The notes: a model not told the origin generated them from the letters alone. A stretch of DNA of 64,000 bases from Sodiomyces alkalinus F11 (GCF_003711515.1 NW_021167080.1:4408381-4472380); one strand, 5' to 3'; numbered from the stretch's first letter, positions 1-11,105 are shown. Translations and numbers: made by a program.

Positions 1-553
1 CATGGTGTTTGGGCGGCAAGATGACACAGCTTGGATGGTTACCTCTCCTTGGTTTTCACTCGAGGAACTTGTATCATCTTGTTTTATTTTATTTTTATTG
101 TTGTTATTTTTTGTCTTTTGGTCTCCATTCATATTTCAGTCCATCTCCCACACCGCGTTTATGGCAGCATGAGCCTCTGAATGCATCCTTAATCCCTGTT
201 CCTCTGAAGATATTTTTACAAGAAAAGAAAACTGAGTGCCAAAGAACACCAAGAGTACAAGGCCAACCGCGGTCTGGGGCTAAAGCCACGTGTCTCGACT
301 AAGCTAAATGTACACTTGAGGTGATGCAAGAAGTCCAAAGACGGAGAGGCCATCTTCCCGGACGACGCAGCTCGTGGTGAAAAATATGTCTATATGAACA
401 ACAATCAAGAAGCAAAAGAGAAGAGGGGGGGAAGGCCTGGACGAAGAGACAAAAAGAGACAAAAAAGGGGGAAGAAGAGCAGCTTCAGAGAAAAACACAT
501 TCCATCATACACACAGGCTGCACTATTTCCCCCACGTCCCTAGGGTTCGTCTT
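1..553. other. gene-free 3' flank of the mL40 gene
   Basis: No supportable gene. The first 150 bases are T-rich; bases 410-500 are purine-rich. Short open frames here are unlike any family I recognise and have no convincing start context. The stretch probably holds the mL40 3' UTR and the edge of a neighbouring intergenic region. Confidence 0.6.
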
Positions 554-1093
554 TCACCGCTTCCAATCGTGGTCCCAGGCAATCCGAGCCGGCGTCTCGG
601 TCTGCAGGCGCGCATACTCGATCGGCACGGCATTGAGCCCATAGAGGCCCTTCTTTTCTAGAGCCACACGGTAAAGATATCCCTCGCCCTTGAGACCCGG
701 GCCCTCGGTGACGCGGAGCTCCTCGCAGGCGCTGTGCATGCCCTGGTGCATGCGCATGCGCTCGCGCTCTAGCGACTCGCGGACGCGGCGTTGGTGCAGC
801 TGCCAGGCGCGGTGGATGGTCCAGTGCCGGAGCCACCGGTTACGGGCCATGCGGAGAGGGGGGGGCGCGTATCCGTGCAAGTTGCCGCGGAGCTTAGCCA
901 CTCGGTGACGGAACTCGTGACCGGGGCCCTCCTTGCCCTTCTTCTTTCGCTTCTGGGAGGCAGGGGTCGTCGAGAAGGGGCGTAAGATGTTGGGGAATAG
1001 CGCGCGGAGGGAAGCCGTGGTGGTGGTGCCGGTGAAAGGCGCAGTAACCGCAGGGCGAGCCAGCAGGCCGCCGAGAGAGAAATGGAAAGGCAT
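554..1093 (-). CDS. MRPL28: mitochondrial large ribosomal subunit protein mL40 (MRPL28 family)
   Basis: This is a single-exon gene for a 179-aa protein of the mitochondrial 54S ribosomal subunit. The frame stays open 31 codons further upstream, but the ATG at 1093 (MPFHFSLGG) is chosen because it begins a Ser/Thr/Arg-rich, acid-poor mitochondrial presequence (roughly residues 1-45, ending near FSTTPASQKRKKKGK). The body matches the yeast Mrpl28/mL40 pattern from memory: a basic segment, then HWTIHRAWQLHQRRVRESLE, a helix with repeated R/M/E, and a C-terminal P-x-E...W-x-x-x-W-K-R ending (IAWDHDWKR). It lies 117 bp downstream of the stop of the unknown gene at 1211-3088 on the same strand. Family assignment is by recalled similarity, not a search. 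Confidence 0.8.
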   Translation of the reverse strand: MPFHFSLGGLLARPAVTAPFTGTTTTASLRALFPNILRPFSTTPASQKRKKKGKEGPGHEFRHRVAKLRGNLHGYAPPPLRMARNRWLRHWTIHRAWQLHQRRVRESLERERMRMHQGMHSACEELRVTEGPGLKGEGYLYRVALEKKGLYGLNAVPIEYARLQTETPARIAWDHDWKR

Positions 1094-1210
1094 CGTTGGT
1101 TGGTTATGAAGCTCTGAAGCAGGGAACGGAAGACTGAAAGTTTGTCGGGTTGACTCGTTTGGTTGAGAAGCACTGCCTGCAATCACGGTCGGTGCAGTGC
1201 GTTGTCCCTT

Positions 1211-3088
1211 TCAATTGAGTTTCCGAAGTTTTCTGGGACGCTGCTGACTATCGTCCTGGTCGGTTTCTTCCAAGGAATGACGAACGACGGGAAGGCAGGG
1301 TACGAAAGCTTGGAAGGTGTTGGCGTGTTCGTTTTCTCGTCTAATCTCCAACAAGGGGAGCAGCTGATCGCGGTTCCTTTCTGAGGCGCGGAATGTACGA
1401 GAAATTGCAAGGGCTCGAAAGATGCTGACACCTTCGGTGCTCGCTGCTGTTTGAATGTTCGGAAGAGCTGTAAAACGAGACTGATCCGGAGAAGACGACG
1501 CCGAGTCGGATGCAGTGGTGCCCACGATCTCCTCGAATCTCTGCAGGCGCTGCTCGCGAGCTAATCTCGTGTTGATACGCTGAATGGCGCACAAAGCCGG
1601 GGCGAGATCGACCGGTTTCGGGAACCTGTGGTCTGAGAACCCAGCGTCTGGGTAAAAGCCGTGGTCGGGGGTGTAATTGTCCCTGTGCAGGTTGTAGAAT
1701 TTGTGAAGGTAGGACGAGTCGCCTGGAAGGGTGTAGGGTCGGCGTCGCATCTGAAAATTGAGGGTTGCATGGTACTGGCACGGGTCCTCCTGCGCCTGCT
1801 TCTGGCCGTGGCGGTGCCTGTGGCTTGACGGCTTTTCGGCAGAACCTCGGTCCGATTCCGACCCACAATAGCCAGGACGCTGGGCGTGGTCTGTGGCAGT
1901 TCCTGCATGATGCGGCGACGACGACAACATCTTGTCAAGTCCAGAGGGTGTCTCTGGCTGGTTCGAACATGGCGACTTGAAATCAGCATTGCCGCCATAC
2001 GTGTACACCAACACTCGTCTTGGGGCTGTGTCTTTCTCCGTCCCGGTACAATGCTTTGCGGTGTAGGTATTCCCATCATCGCCGCAGCTAATGGCACGCG
2101 AACACTCGTCCTCGTCGAAGAGCAAGTTTCGCGCGTTTCTCTCTTCCTCTCGATCGTGCAGAGCAGCCAGCCTTAGCACTGTCTTCATGCCGTTCCCAAT
2201 AATCGCGAGGATGGGACCCAACGATGTCTCAACCGGGAAGATGAAGCGGACTTGCCAGAGGAGCCAGGCGAATTCACGCATTCGAGACGACCTATGCAAC
2301 AGGGTTCGGTAGAATGGCTTGCGGCCATCAGGCACCCTTTCCTTCCAGAGGAGGGAAATGGCTTCCCACTCTTTGGGCGACCAGAATGCACCTTCGCTAC
2401 AGGATAGCCAGCGTTTGGCCGTAGGAGACAGGCTTCCCGGGTCCCGATGATCGAACTCAAGCAGCGTAACGATCAGCAGGATGGCGTCAGGTAGGGACTC
2501 CTGCCGAAGGCGGCTAATGTACATCTCCTGGGTGTAGGGCACCTGTCCCTCGTATACCCAGAGGCGCGAGTCCTTGCAGGGCAAGCAAGGCATGTGTCGG
2601 AATAGGAAGATGTAGTCGCCGGGCTGGTGGCCTAGGTAGTGGTTGGTATCCTGGCCCTCGCGGTTGACGAGGCCCTGTGCGATAGGGCGGAAAAGAGGAT
2701 GGCCATCACTACTGACTTTGTCCATGATGACGGAAAAGTGCGGCGGACCCGCAATTGTCCTGAGACGGTCAACCGTGTCTTTGAGATTCTTGTTGTGTCT
2801 GACGATTTCGTTCACGGTTTCTTGAATAATACGCTCATCTTTGTTTTGTCGGCTCTGGTTTCTTTTCAGGCCATCTGAAGTGACATTGTCTCGTGGCAGC
2901 TCAAAGTTGAGTATCATCTTCTCGTCTGACTCTCTTACAAGATGCCGTTCATCTCTGGCTTGTTGTGCGAGGACATACTTGGCCGAATCAGGGTCGTAAT
3001 GTGGCCGACGCCACAGAGGACCGAGGTTGTTGAAGGAGATGTACTTCTCCCAGGCGATCTGCATCACCTGTCCCCAAGGCATATCCAT
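1211..3088 (-). CDS. conserved-looking hypothetical protein, 625 aa
   Basis: This is a long single coding exon for a protein I do not recognise. The chosen start is the ATG at 3088 (MDMPWGQVMQIAWEKYISFN). An in-frame ATG at 3118 lies inside what looks like a 5' UTR intron (3098-3168: GTAAGT donor, CTAATGACTAAC branch region, TTAAG acceptor), and the frame upstream of that intron meets a stop. Residues about 1-350 look folded: many aromatic and Leu residues, with PGDYIFLFRH followed by CLPC (CPxxC-like), and several Trp-rich helices. From about residue 360 the protein is low in hydrophobics, rich in Ser/His/Gln/Arg, and probably disordered; it ends basic (RPRKLRKLN). There are no signal peptide or membrane segments. 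Nuclear or cytosolic location is a guess. Confidence 0.7.
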   Translation of the reverse strand: MDMPWGQVMQIAWEKYISFNNLGPLWRRPHYDPDSAKYVLAQQARDERHLVRESDEKMILNFELPRDNVTSDGLKRNQSRQNKDERIIQETVNEIVRHNKNLKDTVDRLRTIAGPPHFSVIMDKVSSDGHPLFRPIAQGLVNREGQDTNHYLGHQPGDYIFLFRHMPCLPCKDSRLWVYEGQVPYTQEMYISRLRQESLPDAILLIVTLLEFDHRDPGSLSPTAKRWLSCSEGAFWSPKEWEAISLLWKERVPDGRKPFYRTLLHRSSRMREFAWLLWQVRFIFPVETSLGPILAIIGNGMKTVLRLAALHDREEERNARNLLFDEDECSRAISCGDDGNTYTAKHCTGTEKDTAPRRVLVYTYGGNADFKSPCSNQPETPSGLDKMLSSSPHHAGTATDHAQRPGYCGSESDRGSAEKPSSHRHRHGQKQAQEDPCQYHATLNFQMRRRPYTLPGDSSYLHKFYNLHRDNYTPDHGFYPDAGFSDHRFPKPVDLAPALCAIQRINTRLAREQRLQRFEEIVGTTASDSASSSPDQSRFTALPNIQTAASTEGVSIFRALAISRTFRASERNRDQLLPLLEIRRENEHANTFQAFVPCLPVVRHSLEETDQDDSQQRPRKLRKLN

Positions 3089-3097
3089 GGTTGACTT

Positions 3098-3168
3098 CTT
3101 AAGGGATAGGTTAGTCATTAGTTCTTTGAAAGGGCCTATGCAATGCGCGCATATGTGGTCACACTTAC
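3098..3168 (-). other. probable 5' UTR intron of the 1211-3088 gene
   Basis: Read on the minus strand, a GTAAGT donor starts at 3168, a CTAATGACTAAC branch-point region follows, and the acceptor TTAAG ends at 3098, nine bases before the chosen ATG. The length of 71 bp fits the other introns here. The coding frame cannot continue upstream across it because a TAA lies in frame just before the donor. Confidence 0.55.
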
Positions 3169-3879
3169 CAGTATGCTTTACTGGGACGTATGTTCAGCAA
3201 AGTAGTAACCAAATGCACTAACCATAGATGCCCTTGGATAGCTAAGATGTGAATGTAAACACTCTAAAGAGCCAAAAGAGCCAAGACTTAAAGAGCAGAA
3301 TTGTCGTAGATGTAGGGTAATGCCTTGCTTGTTTTGATTAGTCTCGCGCACGCTATAAGAGATGAGACGGTGTTTCTGGCATATTAGGGTTAGTAACTAA
3401 CTGACAAAGTTATCTCTCAGGAAGGTGTGTTCTTGCCTTACTACGTTACGGTCCTTACCTTCCCGGGCAGTTTCAGTTACGGCCTATTTGCCCTCTAAGC
3501 ATAACTATATACATGTTCATTACGGGTTGCATATAGGTAACCCGACATACAGGTTTAAAGTAAACTGATGAATACGAACTGAACATTCACCAAAAAGCAC
3601 GCCTCAGAGTCTTATTACCGCCTAAAATACCTAGATCAGTGAACCATTCAGGAATCTCACTATACCATCACTTAAGTAGTTACACTGCAGTTATCAGCAT
3701 TTAAGTACTAGGAAAATCCCTGACACATAATTTATTGTTAATTATTAACTGACTAGCTGCTTATCTGTTCATAGTTCCGCAGGCTTCACTTGGAATTTGA
3801 CATGAAGTTTCACTTCTGAGCTTCTCAGATCGTAATATATTGGGGCCTGGGAGCCTTCTCCACAAGAAAGACATCCAAT
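3169..3879. other. gene-free stretch upstream of the tRNA gene
   Basis: No protein gene is visible. The stretch is AT-rich relative to the coding regions and holds the presumed promoter of the 1211-3088 gene. No tandem repeat or clear transposon remnant was recognised. Confidence 0.5.
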
Positions 3880-3951
3880 GGGCGATTGGTTTAGTGGTAT
3901 AACGTCTGCTTAGCATGCTGAAGGTCCCGCGTTCGATTCGCGGATTGTCCA
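3880..3951 (+). tRNA. tRNA-Ala (anticodon AGC)
   Basis: A 72-nt cloverleaf can be drawn. The 7-bp acceptor stem GGGCGAT / ATTGTCC plus discriminator A contains the G3.U70 wobble pair that marks tRNA-Ala. The D arm has a 3-bp GTT/AAC stem around AGTGGTAT. The anticodon loop TTAGCAT gives AGC. The T arm is CCGCG / CGCGG around TTCGATT. One oddity is a T-T mismatch at the third pair of the anticodon stem (TCTGC / GCTGA), and a second wobble (G5.U68) in the acceptor. There is no intron. A T-run follows within 10 bases. The gene lies 210 bp from the end of the LTR element. Confidence 0.92.
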
Positions 3952-3955
3952 TATC

Positions 3956-3961
3956 TTTTTT
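3956..3961 (+). terminator. RNA polymerase III terminator of tRNA-Ala
   Basis: A run of six T residues begins five bases after the tRNA 3' end, with a second T6 at 3964-3969 as backup. This is the usual Pol III stop signal. Confidence 0.8.
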
Positions 3962-4161
3962 ACTTTTTTAATCTTCTTTATTTGGTTTTGCCTCAAGTTG
4001 TTACATGGAGTTGAAATGCTCAGTCCTGTGTTCTCTGGTGTTTCTTGTGGCTCGCAACGTTTTTCTTACTGTTTCCCTTTTTCGTTAGTTAACTTGCAAG
4101 ATCAGGTACAGTGGGTCTGGAAGGTCCGTAAAGGCCTTAGACCCTCATAAACACGACATAA

Positions 4162-4693
4162 TGTTATGACGGCTTCCGGTCCTCTATAGTATAGCGGACG
4201 ATAGTGGACTGGCGTCGAGGTTTTAGTTTAAATAAGAAGAGAATATTAACTAAAGAGCAGTAACTGTCGTTCGTAGTAGTCTGGTCGTAGTTGCGTCGTA
4301 AAGACTAGGCGTCTTCTTCACAAGGTAGGTTCGAGCGTAGAATAGTAGTCCAGGTGAAGACTTAGATTAATCGATGCCTTATTCTCTAATAGAAGCAAGG
4401 CCTAGAATACCTTAGTATATATATCTGCGAGATCACGAACGCCCTGGTGATCCCTTAACCTAGGATCATACTGGATCACTTCCTTAGCCAAGTAATCGTT
4501 AGTGATCCTCATGATCCGTCTCTACTAGTATATTCCCTATACCGGCGCTAGCGTGCTAGTCTATCTTCCTTAGTTATCTATCACGTGACTTAACACGTGA
4601 TCTTATCCTGAGTCATCCTCTAGTTACGCCCTGGCACGTTATATACCGGTGCATCCCTCGTGCTGGTGCATATTACGTCTATTAGCCGTAATA
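4162..4693 (-). repeat. LTR, downstream (3') copy in element orientation
   Basis: It is 532 bp long, the same length as the copy at 11148-11679, and aligns with it end to end without visible gaps. Differences are transitions. This copy is more heavily mutated near its right end (TATATACC and CCGTAATA, where the other copy has TGCATACC and CCGTAACA) and less so near its left end. Confidence 0.95.
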
Positions 4694-4696
4694 TTA

Positions 4697-4709
4697 CCTC
4701 CCCTCTTCT
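4697..4709 (-). other. polypurine tract of the chromovirus
   Basis: On the minus strand AGAAGAGGGGAGG lies four bases upstream of the LTR. This is where plus-strand DNA synthesis of a retrotransposon is primed and it fixes the element's orientation. It has kept its G residues despite the heavy mutation around it. Confidence 0.75.
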
Positions 4710-5452
4710 AAGCGCTATCCTAGCGGTCGTATAAATAGGTCGCCTATCCTAGGTTCGTCGCCCTTAAGGTTTTTTCTTTTCTTTTCCTATAGCTAACTAT
4801 TATATCCGGCCGTATCCAGAAGTTATAGCCTTCCCGTAAGACGTAGTATCGAATTAAGCTATCGCGCACTATCGAACTCTCTAGGGTGGAAGTTATGCCT
4901 TATTCCTTTTACGAGTTAAAAGGCTTTCGGTGCCTTATGATCGAAAACATTTCCTGTTATAAGGAATACGTCCGTCGTGGTCGATCGTGCGATAGTTCGG
5001 GGGTTCCTCTATCTTCTCGTGGGTGCCTTCCTATTCTTCCGAGTCGCCCTCCTCGCTAATTACTCTTCCAGTGACGCGTATTAATAAGGAAATAGAGCGT
5101 CTTAAGACGGAGGAGGAGGTGACCGAGGCCTCCCTCCTATCCACTTATCGCGCGTTAGAGAAGGCCTAGAAGGAAGCTTCTAAGTCTCTAGCCCGCTTAG
5201 CCCGAATCCGCCGCTAAAGGGAGTCCCTTTATTCTAAGGGTATAACTATAGTAGCCCGTGGCCTTAAGTCCCTCGACGCTTTAGAGACGGCGGATCGCGA
5301 GGAGTCTAAAGCGGTAGTTAATATATAAACGGCGGGTGCTATAGATTTAATTAATTAGAATTAGATTATAGCGTAGGATATAGGTGATTTTTCGGATATT
5401 AATTTTACGCAGACCGCGGCGTCTGGTTCTAGGTCTTAATAGTGTTTTATCG

Positions 5453-5582
5453 GTATTACTTTAGGAGTTACTTATAGTGGATTAGGTTTTCTTTAGGTTC
5501 CTATATATTATCGCCGTGGTCGTAGTTTTTCTACTTAATAAAATATTCGGTGCCGTTTAGCGTCTCTCGGTAATCGAGGATT
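5453..5582 (-). pseudogene. chromodomain remnant at the integrase C-terminus
   Basis: The minus-strand translation shows ILDYRE, then EYFIK, KNYDHGDN, EPKENLI and HYK-x-LLK blocks. These line up with the chromodomain consensus Y-L-V-K-W-K-G-Y and T-W-E-P-x-E-N-L. The Trp positions are TAG/TAA stops here. In intact relatives this domain directs integration to modified histone tails. Confidence 0.85.
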
Positions 5583-8500
5583 TATTCCGCTTTATATATA
5601 TCGCTAGTATCTACCACGATTATATCTTATATTATTTTTACGTTTTTCGGTGCTGGTTCGAGTAATAAAATATAGAAGTTATTATGTATCCTTATTATCG
5701 GAGGTAGTAATAGAATATAGTTCGTATCTGATTTTTTCTCTAGGATTTTAAATAGTCCTAATTTTTTGAAATCCAATTTATTGCTTAGTCGTTGTGTTTT
5801 AATGTTTTTACGAATAAGGTAAATGCGGTCCCTCCTTAAAAGGGTTAGTCCCTTAATCCTTAATTAATTTACGTATCTACTTATTCGTGTTCTAACTATC
5901 TCTAGGTCGGTTCGTAGTTCTTCGTGTAGTTTTTTTATACTTTTAATTATTTTTATCGCTCTTAGTGCGTCTAGTCCTTTTAAAGGTTTTCTAAATACTA
6001 TCGGTATATACCCGTAATTTGCTTCGAACGGTGTTTTCTTTATTAACTCGTTTAACGAGCTATTATATATAAACTATATAAGTAGTAGGTATTATACCTA
6101 ATTATCTTATTCGTACCCTACGTAGTATCGTAGGTACTATTCTAGGACTTGGTTTATGATTTCGGTTTATCTGTCCGTTATAGGGTAAAACGCTGTTAAA
6201 TACTTATATTTCGCTCCTAGCTGGCTTATAACTGCTTTCTAGAAGTTATTAGTAAAGAGTTTATCTTTATCCGTGATAATTTTGTTTAGCGCGCCGTGAT
6301 CCCTAATTAGGTAGTCGATAAAGATACTTACTAGTTCTTCTGCTATAGTGTTTTTAATATATAGAATATAAAGAGTGTATTTCGTGAATTAGTTAACGAT
6401 CACGAATATACTATCGTAGGCAGTTCCTGTTACTAGGTCTTTAGATATTAGGAATCCTGTTACGAAGTCTATTATAATTAATTTCTATAGTCTAGCTACT
6501 ACTAGTAGTGGCTTTAGTAGTCCGTAAGGTTTATATCGGCTGCTTTTTACTTTTTAGTAAATATCGTAGTTACGAATAAAGTCCCTGACTTATTCTTTGG
6601 TTCCTGTGTAGCCGTATTATTATCGTAATCGGCGGTAAGTCTTATAAACTCCTTAGTGTCTATATATTAGCGAGGCGTATGCTTCTTTAAACGTGGTGTC
6701 GATTATCTGATTTATACAGTTTATCTCTCTGTTTTTAAGGGTAAGAGCTTCTCCTTCCTATTAGAGTATAGCTTATAGTTTAGGTGATTTATTAGGTGTT
6801 TCTAGTCGGCTAAGTGCGTCTGCACGACTATTTTCGCTTCTTTTTATATATTAAATATAGAAGTTAAATTCGGATAGGAATTCTGCCTATCGGATCTATC
6901 GTTTATTAAGAACCTTAGTAGTAGTGAATTATATAAGGTTCTTATAATCCGTGTAGACCTATACCGGGTGTTTCGTTCCTAATAGGTATAGTCTTTATTC
7001 TTTAAAGGCTTCGATAATAGCTATTAGTTCTTTATCGTGGATCTAATAGTTAAGTTCTAGTCTACTAAGTTTTTTAGATATAAAGGCTATAGGATATAGT
7101 CTTCCTTCCGCGTCGCATTACCCGAGTTATACTCCTAGAGCCTAGTCGGATACGTCTATCTCGAGTTCGTATTCTTTATCGGGGTCTAGTATTACTAAGA
7201 TAGGTTCGCTAGTAACCCTTCCTTTAAGGGCTTAGAATACTTCTTCTATCCTTTTATTCTATTCGAAGTCGAGTCCTTTTTTAGTTACTTCGGTTAAGGG
7301 AATAGTAATCTTACTATAGTCCTTAATAAATCGTCGGTAATAGTTAATAAGTCCGAGGAAAGATTAAATATCACGAATATTCTACGGCTATAGCTATTTA
7401 GAGACGTATTAGATTTTCGCCTTATCTATATAGATTTCCTTAGGTCGTATTATATAACCTAAAAAGTTAACTTCTTATATATGGAATTGCACTTTTTCTG
7501 GCTTAACTAGTAGGTCGGCGTTTTATAGGAGTTATAGGATCGTGTGAACGTATTATCGGTGTTCTTCGAGTATTTTAGAGAAGATTAGGATATCGTCTAG
7601 GTATACTATAACAAAGTGGTCTAGATATTTCCTTAGAATATTATTAATAAGTGTTTAGAACGATGCTAGCGTATTTATTAACCTAAAGAGTATACTAAGG
7701 TACTCGAAATATCCTCGCTTTGTACGGAATACTATCTTCTATTCTTCTCCTTCCTTAATCCTAATTAAGTTATAGGCTCCTTTTAAGTCGAGTACTATAA
7801 ACTATTATACTCTAACTAGCTAGTCTTATATCTCTAAACTAAAAGGTAGTAGGTAGCGGTTCTTAATAGTTATATCGTTAAGTTATTAATAGTCGATATA
7901 TAGTCGTAGTTTATCGTTTTTCTTTAGTATAAATAGGATCGGGTATTCTACCGGTAATTATAATACTCTAATATAGCCTTTTACTAGTATTTCTTCGAGA
8001 TATTCTTCTAAGGTATTTAATTCCTTTTAATTTAACCCGTAAATTAGAAAGAATTTTAGGTATATCCCTTCCTTAAGGGGTATCTTGTGATTATAATATC
8101 GATATTTCGGTAATCCAGTCTCTAGATTTTCGGTAAATAGCTTTCCGTATTTACGGTATTCTGGTAGTACCTTAGCGAGTCTATTATCGCCTTCTACGAG
8201 TCCTCTCTCTGCTTAGATAATCTAATATATTCCTTTAATAATATTTATTACGCGTCGGTTATCGTACCGTTACTGCTATCTTAAAGTCTTTCGTACTTCC
8301 TTCGCCTTAGTCCCTGATTTTTAGCGGCTATCTAAGTCTCCCTAAGGCTCCTTTATCGGTAAGTCTTTCTGCTATTTTCGACGGATATCGGGATCGGGTA
8401 AGGTTTCCTTTATAGTCTCCTACTCACTCTCTAATCTCCACCAGAGCTAGCTAAGCTTCTAGTCTATATCGGGATTCTATTTATAAAACTATAGTTTACT

Positions 8501-8746
8501 AAGGATAACGTCCTTATAACCTATATCGTATATATTAAACTTTATTATTCTAGTCTTATTCTAGATTTCGACCTAAAGGTGTATAGTCTCCTAGTCGATA
8601 ATAACTTCTTTATAGGACTAGTTCTTTCCCGTATATAGAGTAATCTCGTACTCGTCTTCTAGGTATTTCCTAACTTAAGGTATAAAGAACTTTCTTACGG
8701 CTACTAGTAAGATAAAGTTTCCTGCTATACCTATATCTAATAGTGC
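5453..8746 (-). pseudogene. chromovirus pol remnant: protease, RT, RNase H, integrase, chromodomain
   Basis: Read on the minus strand with stops ignored, the family's domains appear in order. Protease is at 8711-8746 (ALLDIGIAGNFI, a decayed DSGA site). Reverse transcriptase spans roughly 8130-7500, with the IPLKEG and ITIKNRYPLPLI blocks and the catalytic box VYLDDILIFSK at about 7570-7610. RNase H is at about 6905-6960 (VYTDYKNL, then FTTTKVLNKR). The integrase core is at about 6150-6330 (RDHGALNKIITDKDKLFT; decayed QTDGQTE as ITDR-stop-TE). A chromodomain is at 5453-5582 (KNYDHGDNI-stop-EPKENLI). The order RT-RNaseH-IN-chromodomain places it in the chromoviruses. Dozens of stops make it non-coding. 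Confidence 0.93.
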
Positions 8747-9984
8747 GTTTATCTTATAGTTATCGAGTCGTATTCTAATATAGTAGTGCCTTATACTACT
8801 ATATATTATAGAGTATATCTATTAAGTGCCTCTTATATACTCCTTACGATAGTATACTCCTAGTTTTTTACATTATTCAAGGGATATCTTTTTATCTAAG
8901 AACCTGTACTGGATTAAGAGTTATTCTATCTATCGTAGGCGTTTATCGAGGCCCTAGAAGCGTGATTCCTAAGCTTCCTAGTCTTATTCTAGTTATCGGA
9001 TTTTCTTAGTAGCGTATACTATATAGCTAGTAGTATTATACTCGCTTAACCGGTATTCGTAGTAGTTATACCTAGGTAATTAAAGGTAAGTCTCGCGTCT
9101 AGCCTATTTACGCTTTATCTATTCTTTCTTACGCGTTTAGTTTTCGGGTAGTTAATCGTCCGACTCTTATAGGTTTATTAGTAAGTTAGTAAGAGTGTCT
9201 CGGTTCTCCTAAGCGTGGTAAGGTCGCTAATATATAGTTTATTACCTTTCTTCGCTAGTATTTATAGGTGCTCTGCGGTAAGTATTATTAGAGCTAAGTT
9301 TAGTAAAACGGACTTAGTGGGTTTATCCAAGGGGTTCTTCCGCGAGCTAGTTAAGTATCCGTAGCTAGTTAGTTTCTTCCTCGACTAGGTCGGCTACTTT
9401 TATAAGTTAGTACTAGAAGTCCGTGTTATTATCCGGAACTCCGTCTAACTCCGTTTCCTAATCTTATTCTTCGAGTTTAGCGATTTCTTCTTATGCATAA
9501 CGTGTATAACCTTCTTTTTTAAGTTAGTGTTTCTCTTTGGGAGTAAGTCCTACTTCCTGGAGGGTACTAAAACCTCTACTACTAGTATTCGTGTGGACTT
9601 CCTATTTCTTCTGGATCTTTAAGATCTATTTCTGTCTTTTAGCTTCTTGTTTTATCTATCCGTATTTTTAAAGGATTTCTACGATAGTTTATAAAGCTAG
9701 TCTATTCTTATCCTAGTCGGGAGTCTTAAGGCTATAGTCGTTATCGTACTCGTTACTAGATCTTATAGCGAGTATCTTCTAGGGTCTTTTAGGGTAGTAT
9801 CTAGCTCTATCCTTTTCTAATTAGTATACTAGATAATAGTTATCGTAGCAGGTTATCTAATAGAGGTTAACGTGTAGTGTTTTATCCCTATAAATTTCCA
9901 GGTATTTAATAGCGTTAATTTCCTTCTAGGGTTTTTCTCTTCCGATCGTATTAGCCTATTATTACGATTATTTCTTTTTAGGCT

Positions 9985-11105
9985 TATAATAGTCGTGTAT
10001 ATAGTAACCCGGCTTATTATAGTTATAATACTTAATTTTCTTTATATCCCTTTTACCCTACTTATCGCTTTATCGGTTAATATTATCGAGCTTTATAGGT
10101 CTACTATAATACCTATATAAGGTATTTCCGAACTAGCGTGGGTATAGTTATTTCTTCTTCGAATTAGCCGTGTAGAATAGAACGCTTATTTAATACTTCT
10201 TCTAGCGGTGTTATTTATAGTTCCGGTTATCGGTACGAATTACTATTACGGTGTATTCGCTAAATATCTTAGGTCGGTCTAATCGGTATAATTTATCCTT
10301 TACTTCTTCTTTTAGTCCTTAGTAGTACCGATCTATAAAGGGTTTATCTAGGTAGCTAAGCTTTAACGAGATTTACTAGAATCTCGTAGTATAGTCCGTA
10401 GCTAACTTAGTCTAATATAATTAGCTTAGTTATTCGGCCGCGACTTATTCTTTATCGGGCTAGCCAAAAATAGCGTTAAGTTTTTTAATAAATACGTCGA
10501 AGTCTTCGAAGATTACCGTGGTCTCGGGCTTCCTCAGGATTTCTATTCCTATATTCTCTAGGTAGTCTCTGTGGATGGATTCGAACTATTCGTGCGTATC
10601 TCCCGTAAGGAGTGCCGCGGCATAGAGTACTTTAGTTTCTTCCGTACGGATACTATCCTAGTAGAATAGGAGATAGCCTCTAAGCTAGGTAATAAAGCTC
10701 TAAAGCTATCCTCGAGTTCCGTTATACTTAGAGGGTATAGGGTACTTATACTTAGCCCTAATCCTAGGATAATTTAACTAAGCCCTAATCCTAGGATAAT
10801 TTAACTAAGCCCTTAGGGTTATATTCTCCCCCTAAAGCTAGGTAATTATATCGCGAATCTGCTAAAGGTTATTACTTCCTCTAGCGGCAGTAGTAGACGT
10901 TATAGCGCTCGTAGCGCTCGCGGTACGGTTATTATTATTCGATATATTAGAAGAGTGATTACTAGCTACTTCGTCGTCTTATTAAGATTATTCTGGCTCT
11001 TCCTCTTCGTCGGAGGAACTAGATTCTTTAGATAATAATTCTTCTTCAGATAAAGTGACTTCTTCTTCCTTAGGCGAAGTAGCTTCTGCTTCGGGCGTAC
11101 TGCTT
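9985..11105 (-). pseudogene. chromovirus gag remnant with CCHC zinc knuckle
   Basis: The minus strand near 9985-10033 reads KYYNYNKPGYYIHDYYKPKK. Restoring C at Tyr codons (TGT/TGC to TAT/TAC) and H at the Tyr after PG gives the CX2CX4HX4C pattern of a nucleocapsid zinc knuckle. The amino end, around 11000-11105, is acidic and Ser/Glu-rich (SEEELLSKESSSSDEEEEPE). Exact borders are not determinable because of stops. Confidence 0.8.
10754..10807. repeat. 27-bp perfect tandem duplication inside the gag remnant
   Basis: The unit beginning AGCCCTAATCCTAGGATAAT occurs twice head-to-tail without a mismatch. Its length is a multiple of three. The identity of the copies within a heavily mutated region suggests that the duplication is younger than the RIP damage. 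Confidence 0.9.
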
